Shown here piece after piece: positions 45,730 through 58,814 of a stretch of DNA of 64,000 nucleotides (within the stretch, counting starts at the first letter, position 1; the number at the start of each line of letters is the position of its first letter). The notes under the pieces were generated by a model. The model saw only the letters and a program-made list of their open reading frames with translations. It was not told where the DNA came from and searched no databases. The translations under genes and the position numbers were made by a program. The stretch covers positions 6,506,104-6,570,103 of the forward strand of contig NC_034016.1 in NCBI RefSeq assembly GCF_000346465.2, read 5' to 3'. Source of the DNA: Prunus persica (taxonomy: Eukaryota > Streptophyta > Magnoliopsida > Rosales > Rosaceae).

Positions 45730-48700
45730 CCCCCTGATTTTGCATGCTCCAACTTGATTGCTTGCAGAGTTGTCGTAATCCGATGCCATGCACTAACTTT
45801 TGGAATGTACATTTTGGCAATGATTTGGTGAAGAGATCTACCAGGTTATCGCTTGAGCGAATTTGTCTGACTTTGATTTCTTGACTCTTCTGGAGCTCAT
45901 GTGTGTAGAAAAACTTTGTTGATATGTGCTTGGTCCTGTCACCCTTGATATACCCTCCTGTGATATGAGCAATACAAGCTGCATTATCCTCATTCAGGAT
46001 TGTTGGAGTGTCTGTTGCTGAGGGTAGGGCACATGTGCTTCAGATGTGATGAATCACCAACCTTAACCAAACGCATTCACGACTGGCTTCATGGAGGGTA
46101 AGTATTTATGAGTGATTGGAAGATGTGGCCACTAGCGTTTGTTTCGTTGAACGCCATGAGATTGCAGTTTCTCCACATGTAAATACATACCCAGTCTGTG
46201 ATCGCCCTTGATATGGATCAGAGAGATATCCTGCATCAGCATACCCAACAATACTCTGGGCGTTGGTCGATTCACTAGAATAGAATAAGCCCATGTATGT
46301 TGTCCCACGAAGGTATCGTAGAATATGTTTGATGCCGGTCCAATGTCGCCTTGTTGGAGCAGAGCTGTACCTTGCTAACAAATTTACTGAAAATGCTATG
46401 TCTGGTTTGGTACATTGTGCCAAGTACAATAAAGCACCTATTGCACTAACATATGGTACTTCTGGACCAATGACCATTTCATCATCCCCTTTTGGAAGAT
46501 ATGGATCTTTCTTAGTGTCAAGCGATTGAATGACCATTGGAGTGCTAAGTGGGTGGGCTTTATCCATGCCAAACCGTTTCAATACTTTTTCATTATAAGT
46601 TGATTGATGCACCGAAATTCCATCAGCACTATGCTCAATCTGTAAGCCAAGACAATATTTTGTCTTTCCAAGGTCTTTCATCTCAAACTCACGTTTGAGA
46701 TAATCAGCAGTCTTTTGGAGCTCTTCAGAAGTTCCAATTAGATTCATGTCGTCGACATATACTGCCACTATCGTAAATCCAGACTCTGATTTCTTAATAA
46801 ACACATATGGGCAAATAGGATCATTTGTGTATCATTCCTTCAGTAAATACTTACTGAGACGATTGTACCATATTCGCCCAGATTGTTTTAGCCCATATAA
46901 TGATCTTCTCAATTTAATTGAGAACATGCCCCGTGGTTTATTCCTGGCTGTTTCAGGCAGCTTAAGTCTTTCTGGGACTTTCATGTATATATATGTATTC
47001 AATTCTCCATACATATATGCGGTAATGACATCCATGAGTCTTATTTCAAGTTTTTATGAAACGGCCAAACTTATTACGTAACGGAACGTAATTGTGTCCA
47101 CTACTGGAGAGTACGTTTCCACATAATCAATTTCAAGCCTTTGTGAAAAACTTTGCGCAACGAGTCGCACTTTATACCTTGAGATCTTATTTTTCTCATT
47201 GTGCTTTCTTGTAAATACCCACTTGTGACCTATAGGGTTCACATTGGGTGGAGTTGGAACAATAGGTCCAAAAACACTCCTTTTTTTCAAAGAATTTAAT
47301 TCTGCCTGGATTGCATCTTTCTACTTAGGGTAATCTTGTCTCTGTGTGCATTCATCAATAGAGCACAGCTCAATATCATCATCTTTTATGATATTAGCAG
47401 CCACTGAGAATTCAAATATATCATCGATGATCATCTCGTTCCTATTCCACAATTCATTGGTGGATGTATAATTTATGGAGATTTCTTGACTTTCAGGTAC
47501 AATGGCCATTTCAGGGGCACTTGTCTCATCAAGGACATTTTCCTTTTCAGGAAGTACTTGTCCCTCTTGGGGGGCATTTGAATTATGAATTGTGGGCTCT
47601 CCATTTATTTCATTTGGATTCATTTTGGCCATCAACTTCCTCTTTCGGGGAACTGAATCCATTGAGCCTAGTGGTCTGCCACGCTTCAGGCGTGCATAAG
47701 ATGAACCATTTGCAGCTGGGATATGTGATTTCGTCACCTTTATTGCATCATTAAATGCATATGGTATCTGATTTGCAATACTTTTGAGGTGAACGATATT
47801 TCTCACTTCGTTTTCGCATTGAGCAGTACGAGGATCGAGATGAAACAAAGTGGGTACATCCCACGATAATTCATGTCGTTCTTCAAGAACGAGTTTGCCT
47901 TGTTGTTCTTTAGAAACAGATTTTTCTCCCCCTAATGGTGGGAAGATTGTCTCATCAAAATGACAATCCGCAAACCGTGCAGTAAAGATATCACCTGTTA
48001 GGGGCTCCAGATATCTGATGATAGATGGTGAATCAAAACCAACATAAATTCCCAATCTGCATTGAGGGCCCATCTTAGTACGTTGCAGTGGTGCAATATG
48101 CACATATACCGCACAACCAAAAATTCTTAAATGGGAAATGTTTGATTGATTACCCAACATGAGTTGTATTGGAGAACATTGATTGTTGGCTACGGGCCTT
48201 AACCGTACCAGTGATGTTGCATGTAAAATGGCATATCCCCAAGCAGAAACTAGTAACTTTGTCTTCATTAGCAAAGTGCGTGCTATTAACTGAAGACGCT
48301 TAATTAAACCTTCTACCAAGCCATTTTGAGTATGAACATGGGGAACATGATATTCAATGTCAATGCCTAATTATCAAAAGTCTGAGATGTAAATTCACCA
48401 GCATTATCGAGTCTGATTGACTTAATGGGATAATCTGGGAATTGAGCTCGTAATTTAATTATTTGAGCCAATAGCCTAGCAAATGCCATATTTCGAGTGG
48501 ACAAAAGGCAAGCATGTGACCATCGGGTAGATGCATCCACTAAGACCATAAAGTACCGAAATGGTCCACAAGGAGGATGAATAGGCCCACAAATGTCCCC
48601 TTGAATTCTCTGCAAAAATGATGGGGACTCGACATCAACCTTCGGTTATGATGGTTTGATCACCAATTTCCCTTGTGAACAAGCGTGGCAAAAGATGTCA

Positions 48701-49159
48701 CTTGATAACATAATGTGTTTAGTCAACAATGGATGTCCTTTAGAGTTGGTGATGATCCTACGCATCATGTGGATCCAGGATGACCCAACCGGTCATGCCA
48801 AAGCTTAAAAGCATTTGAGTCAATGGACTTCTGGTCCTCGACACTATGTGCCTCAATTGTCCTTATGGTTGTATAATACAACCATGATGAGAGAGCCTAA
48901 AGCTTCTCCAGTATATGCTTTTGGGTATCACTAGAGGTAATGCAAAGATATTCCATGTTTTCCTCATTCTTTGTTTCAACATGGTAGCCATCAAACGTAT
49001 ATCTTTGAAACTCAACAGATTTCTTCTGGAGTTAGATGAATACAATGCATTTTGAATGGACAGTATTGTTCCAGTTGGTAACATAATTTGGGCTGTTCCT
49101 GAGCCTTTAATCAGATATGCAGGACCTGATATGGTTGTTACCTTTGCTTTTGTAAGCAT
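45730..49159 (-). pseudogene. Copia pol pseudogene (protease, integrase, RT, RNase H)
   Basis: Read leftwards on the minus strand: a protease-side fragment (48863..49159), an integrase core (48367..48615, GDICGP and RLDNAGEFTSQ carrying two catalytic Asp), integrase C-terminus (47321..48319, starting just after HTQNGL), RT fragments (47054..47290 and 46832..47035), RT palm with YVDDMNLIG (46106..46804), and an RNase H tail reaching about 45780 (NEDNAACIA, VDLFTKSLPK). Breaks occur near 48365 (stop), 47320 (stop), 47040 (frameshift), 46825 (stop) and 46100. No functional polyprotein can be made. Confidence 0.88.
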
Positions 49160-49395
49160 TAATTTTGAGAAATATTTTCAATCTTGAAGGATCGTATGAG
49201 TAGTCGCGCTGTCTGTGAGACAAATATCTTTGTCATAGCCTTTATTTTGAGGGCACCCATAATTTATATCCATGCATTCAAATAAATAAAATAAGCTGAA
49301 TCAATAAATAAGAAAACATTGCAATTGCAACTTGTATTGGATTGAAACAAAAATTAAACAACACTTCAGATAATACAAATAGTACATTAAGAAAT

Positions 49396-50375
49396 TTAAT
49401 CTAATTTGGACCCATAAGCTTCATTCCCTCTTTCAGTAACAAAATCAGAAACATCCAGATGCATCTTATCTAGCGGACGCGATATTTCTGATGAGCCATC
49501 TGTGGCTGGCGGATCTGATATAGCATGATCAATGTAATTTGTCTCCACTTTCCTGTTCTTAAGTGAAGCTTGATAGAGATCCGCCAAATGCTTGGGCGTA
49601 CGACATGCACGCGGCCAATGTCCCTTTGCACCACATATGTGACAAATGCTTTCAACATTTCTAGGCACATGGCTCGTCTGTGCTTTTCTCTTATTATGGG
49701 ATGCATTTTTTCCATTCGTGGATGGACTGCTCCTTGGACATAAACCATCTGAACGAGCACCGTGATCTTTTCTGCTTCCTTGCCAGCGGCCACGATTGCC
49801 CCCTCGCCCACGTCTGTGGATACTGCCATGAGATGAAGTGGCATTCACTTCTTGAGATGCAACATTTATTTCAGGAAGTGGTGCTGAGCTTGTTTGGCGA
49901 GATTGATGATTCTTTAATAAGAGCTCATTATTTTGCTCAGCTAACAAGAGGCAAGATACAAGTTCCGAGTACTTCTTGAAAACGCTATGTCTGTATTGCT
50001 GCTGAAGGAGGACATTTAAAGCATGAAAAGTGCTCAAAGTTTTTTCGAGCATATCCTCCTCAGATATATTTTCACCATATAGCCTCATCAAGGAGGTAAT
50101 TCTGTGCATAGCAGAGTTGTACTCGGACACTGTCTTGAAATCTTGAAATCTCAAGTGAATCCATTCGTATCTAGCTCTTGAGAGAGTCACCCTCCTCTAG
50201 TGATCGTATCTTTCACCTAGAGCTTTCCATAGAACCAACGGTTCATCAACCACCACATATTCGCTCTTCAGCGCTTCATGGATGTGGCGGCGAAGAAAAA
50301 TCATGGTCTTCGCATTTTCTTCAGGCGAAGCATCATGTCCAAGGCAGCAAACTCCAGTTTTGTCAAATTTGCCAT
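49396..50375 (-). pseudogene. Copia gag pseudogene
   Basis: Begins at 50375 on the minus strand with a typical Copia gag opening (MANLTKLEFAALD). It then loses a stretch by deletion, has an in-frame stop near 50195, and reopens at 50190 to 49396. The reopened part has the UBN2/gag_pre region and a CCHC zinc knuckle, CHICGAKGHWPRAC, followed by a tail rich in charged residues. Confidence 0.8.
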
Positions 50376-50485
50376 CCGAAGCTTTAGGCTCGAAATCTGG
50401 GACATTAAGTCACTTATTAATAGGAATTTCAGGCCCTCATTATTCAGGTATATTAATTGATGATAAAAATAAAGTGCTATGAATT

Positions 50486-50900
50486 TGCTGGTATGGACGA
50501 TAAACACACACCATACCTTAAATGAAAGTAAATGTGCGGTAAAGTAAATTTATAAAGTAAATTACTTGTTGTATGGACGTTAATCCCGCACCATACCTTA
50601 AATAAAATTAAATGTACGGTAAAGTAAATTCATAAAGTAAATTGTTTACTGTATGGACGTTAATCCTGCACCATACCTTAAATAAAATTAAATGTGCGGT
50701 AAAGTATATTTATAAAGTAAATTGCTTGCTATATGGACGTTAATTCTACATCATACTTTAAATAAAAGTAAATGTGCAGTAAAGTAAATTCATAAAGTAT
50801 GATGGTTAATTCCACATCATACTTTAAGTAAAAATAAATGTGCGATAAAGTAAACATGCTGGTATGAGCACTAATTCTCCTACATACTTTCAAATAAAAG
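50486..50900. repeat. 80-bp tandem repeat array in the Copia leader
   Basis: About five units, period 80 bp, each containing GTATGGACGTTAAT, CACCATACCTTAAATAAA and GTGCGGTAAAGTAAATT. Units start at about 50490, 50570, 50650, 50730 and, more degenerate, 50805. The array lies between the 5' LTR and gag on the element's strand, within its untranslated leader. Confidence 0.85.
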
Positions 50901-51789
50901 GCAATTGTGTGGACGGCACATTTTTAAATAAATATTGCCGTATGGATAATAAACCTACTCTATACCATAAATAAAATAAATGTGGGGATAAAAACCACCA
51001 CCTAAAATATATAAAGTATATAACATATTATATATTGTGAGCAATATAACTGCGCCCCCATTCAAGATATAATAGATGGGTTTTAAGATCACACCATCAT
51101 TTTATTACGATAATTGGTGTTACAACGCAATGGGTAATAAGAATTACACTATCATAAAATAACAGGATGGGGTATAAAACCTCACCATTCTAAATTACGT
51201 TACAAAGAAGTAAATTAAACAAGCATGGATGAAACAACATAAAAATTATGAGAACACAAAAACGAAAGTTTGCATGTCGTTGTAATAATAAAGTGAGATT
51301 AGACATATGACAGAGAGGAGACAGAGAAATAACCACATAGTGTTGAGATGGGAAAAATTTAGAAATAAAAAGGAGAGACTATCGTGCAGATAACGTGTTA
51401 TAGAACTAGAATAATCAGAGAGTATGAGAAGTACCACTAAATATTGAGAGTATATTGGAGTGAAATTATATTTGCTCTTTTGTGGTGTTTACACTGACAG
51501 AATTTCTTTTCAGATAGAACTCACTCACTCTTTTCTTCTCTGACTCTGACTCTCTTCTCTTCTAATTGGTTGTGTATTTTACAACTTAATAGGAAGCCTA
51601 TTTATAGGCAATTAGAATGGCCTCCCGTGGATGCATAACATTTTCTCCCAACATCATCATTCATCCCAACATCATAATTTCATCTAGGAAAAATCCAGTG
51701 AAAAAAACCCTAGTCGAAGAAAAAAGAGTACAACACGCATATGTCATGTGTAATTATTAGACTATTAAATTATGTTTTTTAAAAAAAAT

Positions 51790-52910
51790 CTATGTGGAGG
51801 TGAACTTCACTTACCATGTCACCCACTCAATTGGTCCATATATACGAAATTACAAAACATCCATTTCATGTCATCGAAGTTAACAAACTTTTGAATGAAA
51901 TTAACATCATAAGACAAAGTGGAACGTCAAATCTTGATCAGGGAAAAGATTGCTGTCACCATTTTCCCTGTTCCTCCATGTCCCATGCCTTAACTTAAAT
52001 AAATTATATATAAAAACTAAAAAATAAAAACTAAAAAGAAAATAAAAACTTCACGGCAGCCTCCCAAGTCACGACTCACCCCTAATCTCAACGGCGGCAA
52101 CGCCTCTCCTCCTCATTTCCACCACCCTTTTTTCTCTTCCACAATCTCTTAATAAAAATCCACAAATCTTGCACTTTGAATCAAAATCCAGAAATCTTTT
52201 GCTTTGAATCCAAACCTAGAAATCTTGCACTTTGATCAAAACCATGAAATCATTTTTGACCCAGAAACTGCAATCCTTCAATAAAACCAAAAAACCCCAT
52301 CCCAAAATCTGATCCCCACATCAATCTCATGGATTCAACAGCAACAACACCCGCTCATTCTCGATCTGGCCACTGTTCCGGACGAAATCAGCCTCACGCC
52401 TTGGCCAACGCTTACAACACAAACCTCAATCATGATCAATGGTTCTTTGTAAGATAGGATTGGCGGCGCAGACATGGATGCTATCTTGTTAGCTGACCTG
52501 AATCTTGTGTCAATGATTCGGAAAGAGAGAGAAAAGAGGGACATAGAGAGACAAAAAGAATGGTTGGCCAGTGGTGAGGAGGAGAGGCGGTTCCTGCTCA
52601 GGTTGGTACTTGGAATGGGTGGCTGTCAGAGTTTTGGGGTAGGTCGTGACTATGCTGGGTTGTTTTTGTTTTCTTTCTTTTATTTTTTAGTTTGTCTAAT
52701 GTTGTTTAACTTAACAGTGTTATGCAGGGTTTAAGTTCTGTTCAATTGAGGGACATGTGTCAAGATTTTATAAAGGAGACACAGAGAGAACACCAATTTG
52801 GAGATAGTGAATTCGAACTCCCTTGTTAAAGGGGGGAAAATGGGCTATTTTGGTGAGGCAAAGTGAGTTTTGAACGGAATTTTAAGAGGCATTGCTGTAA
52901 ATAAGTCAAA
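51790..52910. mobile_element. Diverged right arm of the Mutator-type family, split by an insertion
   Basis: 51790..51945 resembles the right arm of the element at 32696..37787 (block 34915..35087), and 52827..52910 resembles that arm's outermost 85 bp (37703..37787). The two halves are separated by about 880 bp of non-arm sequence. No left arm was found, so the element is truncated, perhaps by the Copia insertion. A short frame at 52474..52734 is not convincing as a gene. Confidence 0.4.
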
Positions 52911-53351
52911 GTAATTTTATTTTAATTGAGTATTATGTTTTTTTTTTTTTGTTTTGTTTTCGCGAAAGAGAGTATTATGTTTTTAAATTGCCCTAAAAAA
53001 AGGTAAAATTCATTTAAAAGTTGTGTGCATAGAGCAAAGAAAAGGTTCAAAATAACCCTTCCAAAGTATGGGCCTTATGGACGAATTCAAACTTGAAAGG
53101 CTCTTGGTCCAAAACGGTGTTTATTACAGCCGAAGCCCCTCTTGTACTCGTCTCTTTCTTTTGAACTTTGATGAGACCCACAAAACAAAAACATCCTAAA
53201 ACCCTTCGCTCCTCTGAGTTCTCTTCTCTCTCCTCTTGTCTTTCAGAGAAAATCAAAGGCTTTAGACAATCAGACAGCGCGACATGCAAATCCTACTTTC
53301 CATGGATGTACTTGTAGCCTTGTAGAGATAGGGCATGCCCCGCCACAGAGC

Positions 53352-56300
53352 ATGTTACGAAGAAGCCTCACTTTTTCCTCCTTCAACTCCCACAAGCACC
53401 TTAACAAATCTGGTAATTTCTTTTCTCTTAGTTAACAGATATATAAATTTTTTTTTGAAAGAGTACGTGACAATGGTGTGATTAAGATTATTTGTGTTTC
53501 TTTCTTTGTGGGTTTTGGCAGTTTTATTGAGTGGGTGGCGTGGAAGGCCATACGCCGGTAACGCTAACGCTGCAGCTGCAGAGGCAGATGCAGAGGCAGA
53601 GGCAGAAGCAGAAGCAGTGGCAGAAGCACCAAAACGAAATGTCCGCAGAGTTAAAGGGAAAAGGCTTTCCAAAGCGGAGCGCCAAGCTATGCTTGAACCC
53701 TTTGTCAACAAGTAACTATATTATATGAATATTGTAGTGTTTGGTCTTGATTGTTCTTTTGAAATGCTGATCTTGATTGTTTATATGGACATTTGTTGTT
53801 TAGAGAGTTTTGTCATGAATTTGAGCTTTGATTAATTTGGTGTAATTGAATAAGCTGTAGAATGTTGCAATTGCATTTTTGGTTTCTATCATTAGGGATT
53901 TAAGTGAAGGTACTTTGGTCCTTATTTTCAGGTACAGAGCAATGAATGCTGGGGCATTCCCTACTGTTTCATGTGCTCAGAAAGAACTGGGTGGCTCTTA
54001 CTATGTGGTAAAGGGCATCCTTCAGGAGTTACAATACAAAGCTAAGATGTCACCCTGGTCTCCCGTAAGTGCGGATATGCCAAAACAAGAAGAAGTTAGA
54101 GAAATTGAATCTTTGGCTCAAGTTGAAGAGAATTCAAACAGTCAGGTGTCAGTACATGCCAGCACTGAAACTGATTCTGAGGTGACATATGATGCTGATC
54201 TGCCAGGACAAGAGGGTGTTGGTGAAATGGAATCTTTGACTCAATGTGAAGAGAATTCAATCTCTGAGGTGTCCGCAGATGCGGGTGTTCAAAATGATTC
54301 TGAAGAGACATATGATACTGATCTTCCGGGACAAGAAGAAGTTGGAGAAATTGAATCTCTGACTGGAGTTGAAGATAATTCAACCTATGGGGTGTCAGCA
54401 GATGCCAGTGGCAGGCATTTAGAAGCCAATGAAGAGGCACAGGCTTCCTCCTCAGTTGAGATCTTGTCTGAAGAGGTTATCACTCGAGTAAGTATATGGC
54501 ATTAATCAAATTTTGGTTTTATTCTTTATATTTCCATTGTTCAGTTATGGTATGATTCCAATAATATCCTATTTGGATTTTTGAAAAAAATGAAATTTGC
54601 ACATGGCTTGTGTTCAACGAGGTTTAAATGGCATTTGTCTGGAGCCTAATGTGAATCACTTGGCTTGGTTTCTTACCACTCATAATTCAACAACACTATA
54701 TTATTTGTTTCTTCTTTTAAATTTCAATTTAATGCAAGACTAAGGCTACAGTACTGTAGTAAACGTTTAATAACTTATGCTTATGCATTATAACCTTTGT
54801 AGAAGCATACAAAAATGTTGCATCCTGAGTCTTCCGCATGTTCTTGCATGAATTTTATATTAAGCATTATTTTCTTCATCGCATCTGTATTATTGTCCTA
54901 ATGTATTATGATATCGAATCGACCCTTATCATCACAATTTCTTTGAATTTGAGGTGCATGGCTAGATTCTTCATTAAACCTTGGCTCACTGATTCTTTTA
55001 AAATTTTCATGTATGTCGAATGTCATGTTTATACCATAAATAAATTTCTTTTGCTTCTCCGATGCATGGAAGATGTTTCATATTAGTAAACTTATAGTTA
55101 TATCTTTTTTGTTTTTTTCTTGCAGGGAAGTGATTCTGATCTTGTTGCAACACAAAGTAATTTTCTGAAAGTGGATTCTGTGGAATCTTCTTATAAAGAC
55201 CCTGATGAACTTAGTAATAGTAAGGAGGAAGCTAAGCAGAATCTTTCTGGTTCTATTTCTAAAGAATGTCAACTGTCAGAAGAAAGATTCGAGGTTGTTT
55301 CTTATCCATTTGGCAAATCTGAGAATAGTGAAAGAGCGGAAGCTGAAGCTGACAAACAAGATTTTGTTGCAAAAGAAAAAGATCTGCCAATAGGGGAAGC
55401 TAATAGAGCCTCTCTTCCAAGTTTTGGTGATATACAGGATATGAAAAAACAAGAACATGCCTTAGAAGATCTACCAGATTATGATGATTTAAAGTGTAAA
55501 AGAGAGAAATATGAAGAGATCCCTCTGCCAGACAAACTTCCCAAGTAAGTTTCTTTTGTACAGTATGTTATTAACTTAGTAATGTCATTATCATTGACAT
55601 TGCAGTACCTGCTGTTATTCCACAAGCAATGTGATGATGTATGTTTGCCCCTAAGATGTGCTCACATTAAAATCAGACATTTGTTGTATGCTTGCTGCTA
55701 TAGAGCTAAAACATGGTATTGGACACACTAAGCTGTGGAGGCTGGAACCAGAGACAGAAAGATAAAACATTGGAGATAGGTGCATCATTAGTTTATGGAT
55801 TTGGCTTCTTTATTAATTGGAACCATAATCAACACAATTTTTTTAGTATTCATCTACTCTAGTCCCCAGTTCCGCCATTCTCAACTTATTTGACCCATTT
55901 AACATGCTAGGAAAGACCTTGAAACCATTTGCTCAAACCCTTCCTTTTCAGCTTACTATTCTATAACTTTACTATATTTATAAGCAAATGACTTCGCACT
56001 TTGTTTAAGTTTCAGCAGTCAATGAGTGCACAATAGTAAAATGTCCAATTCAAAGATGAGTGGTTAAAATTGTAAGTACAAAGTTGAATGTGCCTGCTTG
56101 ATCCTACACAACTAAACAGAACTGGGCCATCCTGGGTTCTCATACCGTGATTAGCTTAGATTGTCATGCATATGGTAATAGTTGAAGTGCTACGATCAAC
56201 TATTCTTCTGAACTCAGCATGCTTCTCATTCATGTTCAATTAACGTGTGAAGAAAATAACTGAAATTGACTGTCTACAATCTGAGCTCAAAGATCACGCC

Positions 56301-56800
56301 TGAACTATTCTTCTGAACTGACTACTGTGCGCTGCTCATTCATGTGCAATTAATGTGTGAAATGGAATTTATTCTTGTGGGTCTGTGTTTCTGAGTTATG
56401 ACCCCAGATTACCTTTTAACATCTTCTCTATTGATACTACTAGTGGGGGTCACTGTTCTCTTTTCTTTTTTTTTTACCTTGTGGCCCTCTTTTTCTCCTT
56501 TTGCTCATACATGTGTCTACCGGAAGTTACTGTTTTTTTTAAAACGAAAAGATGAAATTTTTATTTCACAAGAGAAACTGTAGAGTAACATGGGCAAGCA
56601 ATCCACCAAGAATGTACAGAATAATATGATTTGGTTTCTTGTTTGTTTATCCAAGATAAAGGTGAATGGCTTGATATTAAGATATCAAGCAAATTGATTT
56701 GCAGTTGCACACTCTCTCTCTCTGCCTCTCTGCCTCTCTGTCTGTCTCTCTCTGTCTGTCTCTGTCTCTGTCTCTGGCTCTCTGTCTCTCTGTCTCTCTG

Positions 56801-56855
<55 letters not shown>

Positions 56856-57629
56856 GAAAGGTGGTGTGAATAGCTTGATGTCAGGATCCCAGACAAATTA
56901 ATTTGGAATGGTGTTATCTTTGTATCTTTTGAAGATATATGTCACAGTTAGGAACTGTGCTGTTTGGCATCTACTTGGGTGGTTTGGTGGGAGAAGAACA
57001 AAAGGTTCTCTGAAGTTAGAGAAGAGGAGTTGGCATGACAGGATTGTATCTTCTGAATATGATTCTTCTGGATTGGTCTTCATTTTTGGATTAGGTGGGT
57101 CTATTTGAATGAGTTCTAGTTTGGTCTCTGAGGCTCTGGCTGTATGCCGTTCACTCCTCCAGGCCGCAGTTAAGTTTAGTAACTCAAATCTTACTTTGGT
57201 ATCTTACCTCTTCTACTCTGGCTGGTGTATGTTAATGAACCACTCAACCACCAGCCCTGGATTGTGGGTGAGTCAATAGTTAGCAAACCAATCAACCTAG
57301 TTATTGCCTTGTCACATTTGTTTGCCATGGCGAAGGGTCATTATACAAGAATCATATGTAGTTCCCATCTGAAATATGTCTAATCTACTTAGCTTTATGT
57401 TCTATGGGCATGTCTTGAATTCTTTTATTTCACCTAAAAGTATCCCATCATTTCTTTAATTTTTGGAACCATATATTCTTCTGCGTAAGATGTTATACAC
57501 AATTTTTCATTTTGCAGAGACCTTCCTGGTAGGCAGGCTGATGATGCAGAGCCTTCAAGTAAATCAACTCTATGGGGGAATATGAAGTCATTTGCGAATG
57601 GCATTATCAGTATCTTCAGAAAACTGTAA
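53352..57629 (+). CDS. Uncharacterised plant protein with Ala/Glu tract and about 40-residue acidic repeats
   Basis: Family not recognised. Five exons with GT-AG introns, 53352..53412, 53522..53711, 53932..54487, 55126..55544 and 57518..57629, keep frame and give 445 residues. The N-terminus (MLRRSLTFSSFNSH) is basic and Ser-rich like an organelle-targeting peptide. An Ala/Glu tract (about residues 37-55) precedes a basic KGKRLSKAERQAML segment and a compact block, YRAMNAGAFPTVSCAQKELG then GSYYVVKGILQEL, spanning the exon 2/3 join; this looks like a conserved helical domain. Then follow three acidic repeats of about 40 residues (consensus DLPGQEEVGEIESL), a charged region, and a short conserved-looking end, WGNMKSFANGIISIFRKL. 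Exon joins are inferred from splice consensus; exon 5 lies 2 kb downstream. Confidence 0.8.
56715..56851. repeat. CT/CTGT microsatellite in intron 4
   Basis: An imperfect pyrimidine-rich stretch of CTCTCTGT units passes into about 18 perfect CT units, within the last intron of the five-exon gene. Confidence 0.9.
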
Positions 57630-58814
57630 TCTTTGTCTCGGTAACGATGAAACTTTTAGTATGTTAATGTTTTGTCAGGGTGGTGATGGCATATAAGGTC
57701 AATACATCTAGCTTGTACATACTGCTGAAATTTGAATAGTTGCACAATCAAGTTTATGGTTCACATGAGGTTGGGGTGTTTGAGGAGGCTTTTTGTTTAT
57801 TATCTTTCGTATCTGAGAATTTTTATTCTCTCCCGGAATTACTGTTCAAGAAAGAAATATTAGATGTTCTGAGGCAATAAAAGGAAGTTTATAGTAACAG
57901 GAGCTGGTTACACACTTTGAATGTAATTATTTTTTCCCAGGTCACATGCCACTGATGAATTGTTTCCTGTACCTTCTAGGGTCAGGATCCTGGGACATGG
58001 GTTTTTTCTTTTACAAATTTATAACCATACACATTTAGGTCACTACTACCATAAAGAAACTCAAAACCATTTAATTTCTATAAACTAACCAAAAATTGGC
58101 CAATTGGCAAGTTTATTAGTTTACTTAGTATCTAAAATACCTGTATTACCCTTGCTTTAGGTGAGATTTTTTTGGATTTCTACTAATTTGGATTCAAAAT
58201 TTTTTTTTTTTTTAAATTCTTATTTTGATATTTAAATTTGTGGTCTGCCATAGTGAACTTTGGAGCCCCCTATCAGCGGCTGTGTTTCTCCGATGAAGGT
58301 GTCAACTAGAAAGTTGTTCCAGCAACAGATGAATGTATCGGCCTAAAAACGGGTCAAAAGCTGACTGGTCGTGCTGCTATAATTGCGCAACCGCTGGCTT
58401 TTACAGCCAAAATTGGATGGGAACATCGGCTTTTTTGGTTGGGTCTTTTGAGGAGATGATAGTGGAGGGTATGACGAGCAACTTTTGTGAAGGACTCGTG
58501 GCCAAAATATGAATGGACGGTGCCGAAAAGTGGCTGGAAAAACAAGGGGCTGTGCAGCCCTGTTTTTCACGTCTGATATTTAAACTCTTTTTTTGTTTTT
58601 TTTTTTTTGAAAACCCTAGAACTTTAAACCAACTTAACTTCCTCGTTTGAACTTCGAATTACATGCCGTTTGCGCCTATGTGCTCATGGAGATGAGCTCA
58701 ATGTCCTGATATAAATAAAATTTCCGAAATTAGTGCCAAACAAAAATAGCTTGAAATTCTTGGACAAAAATGTTAATGTACGCTAAAATTTCGTAATTAA
58801 TAAGAAGAGATTTT
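57630..58814. other. 3' region of the five-exon gene and unassigned DNA
   Basis: Contains the gene's 3' untranslated region (AATAAAAGG near 57877 is a candidate polyadenylation signal). From about 58240 to 58560 there is a GC-richer patch with short open frames on the minus strand that I could not match to any gene. No transposon ends identified. Confidence 0.35.

Larger units (their letters stand above)
45150..51752 (-). mobile_element. Degenerate Ty1/Copia retrotransposon with both LTRs
   Basis: LTR copies lie at 45150..about 45710 and 51396..about 51752; both start TGTTATAGAACTAGAAT on the + strand. The right (5') LTR has lost an internal piece of about 200 bp. Between them, on the minus strand, come leader, gag, protease, integrase, reverse transcriptase and RNase H, in Copia order (integrase before RT). 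A polypurine tract (AATCAGGGGGAACATTC on the minus strand) lies near 45737. The pol frame is broken several times, so the element is dead. Outer LTR ends and the target duplication are not resolved. Confidence 0.85.

Noticed and set aside
52474..52734. 86-codon frame starting MDAILLADLNL
   Set aside because: Low-complexity end, no homology that I recognise, and location within a degraded transposon arm region.
58343..58570. Two overlapping minus-strand frames in a GC-richer patch
   Set aside because: Short, no start context or splice partners and no recognisable motif; could be an exon fragment but is unsupported.
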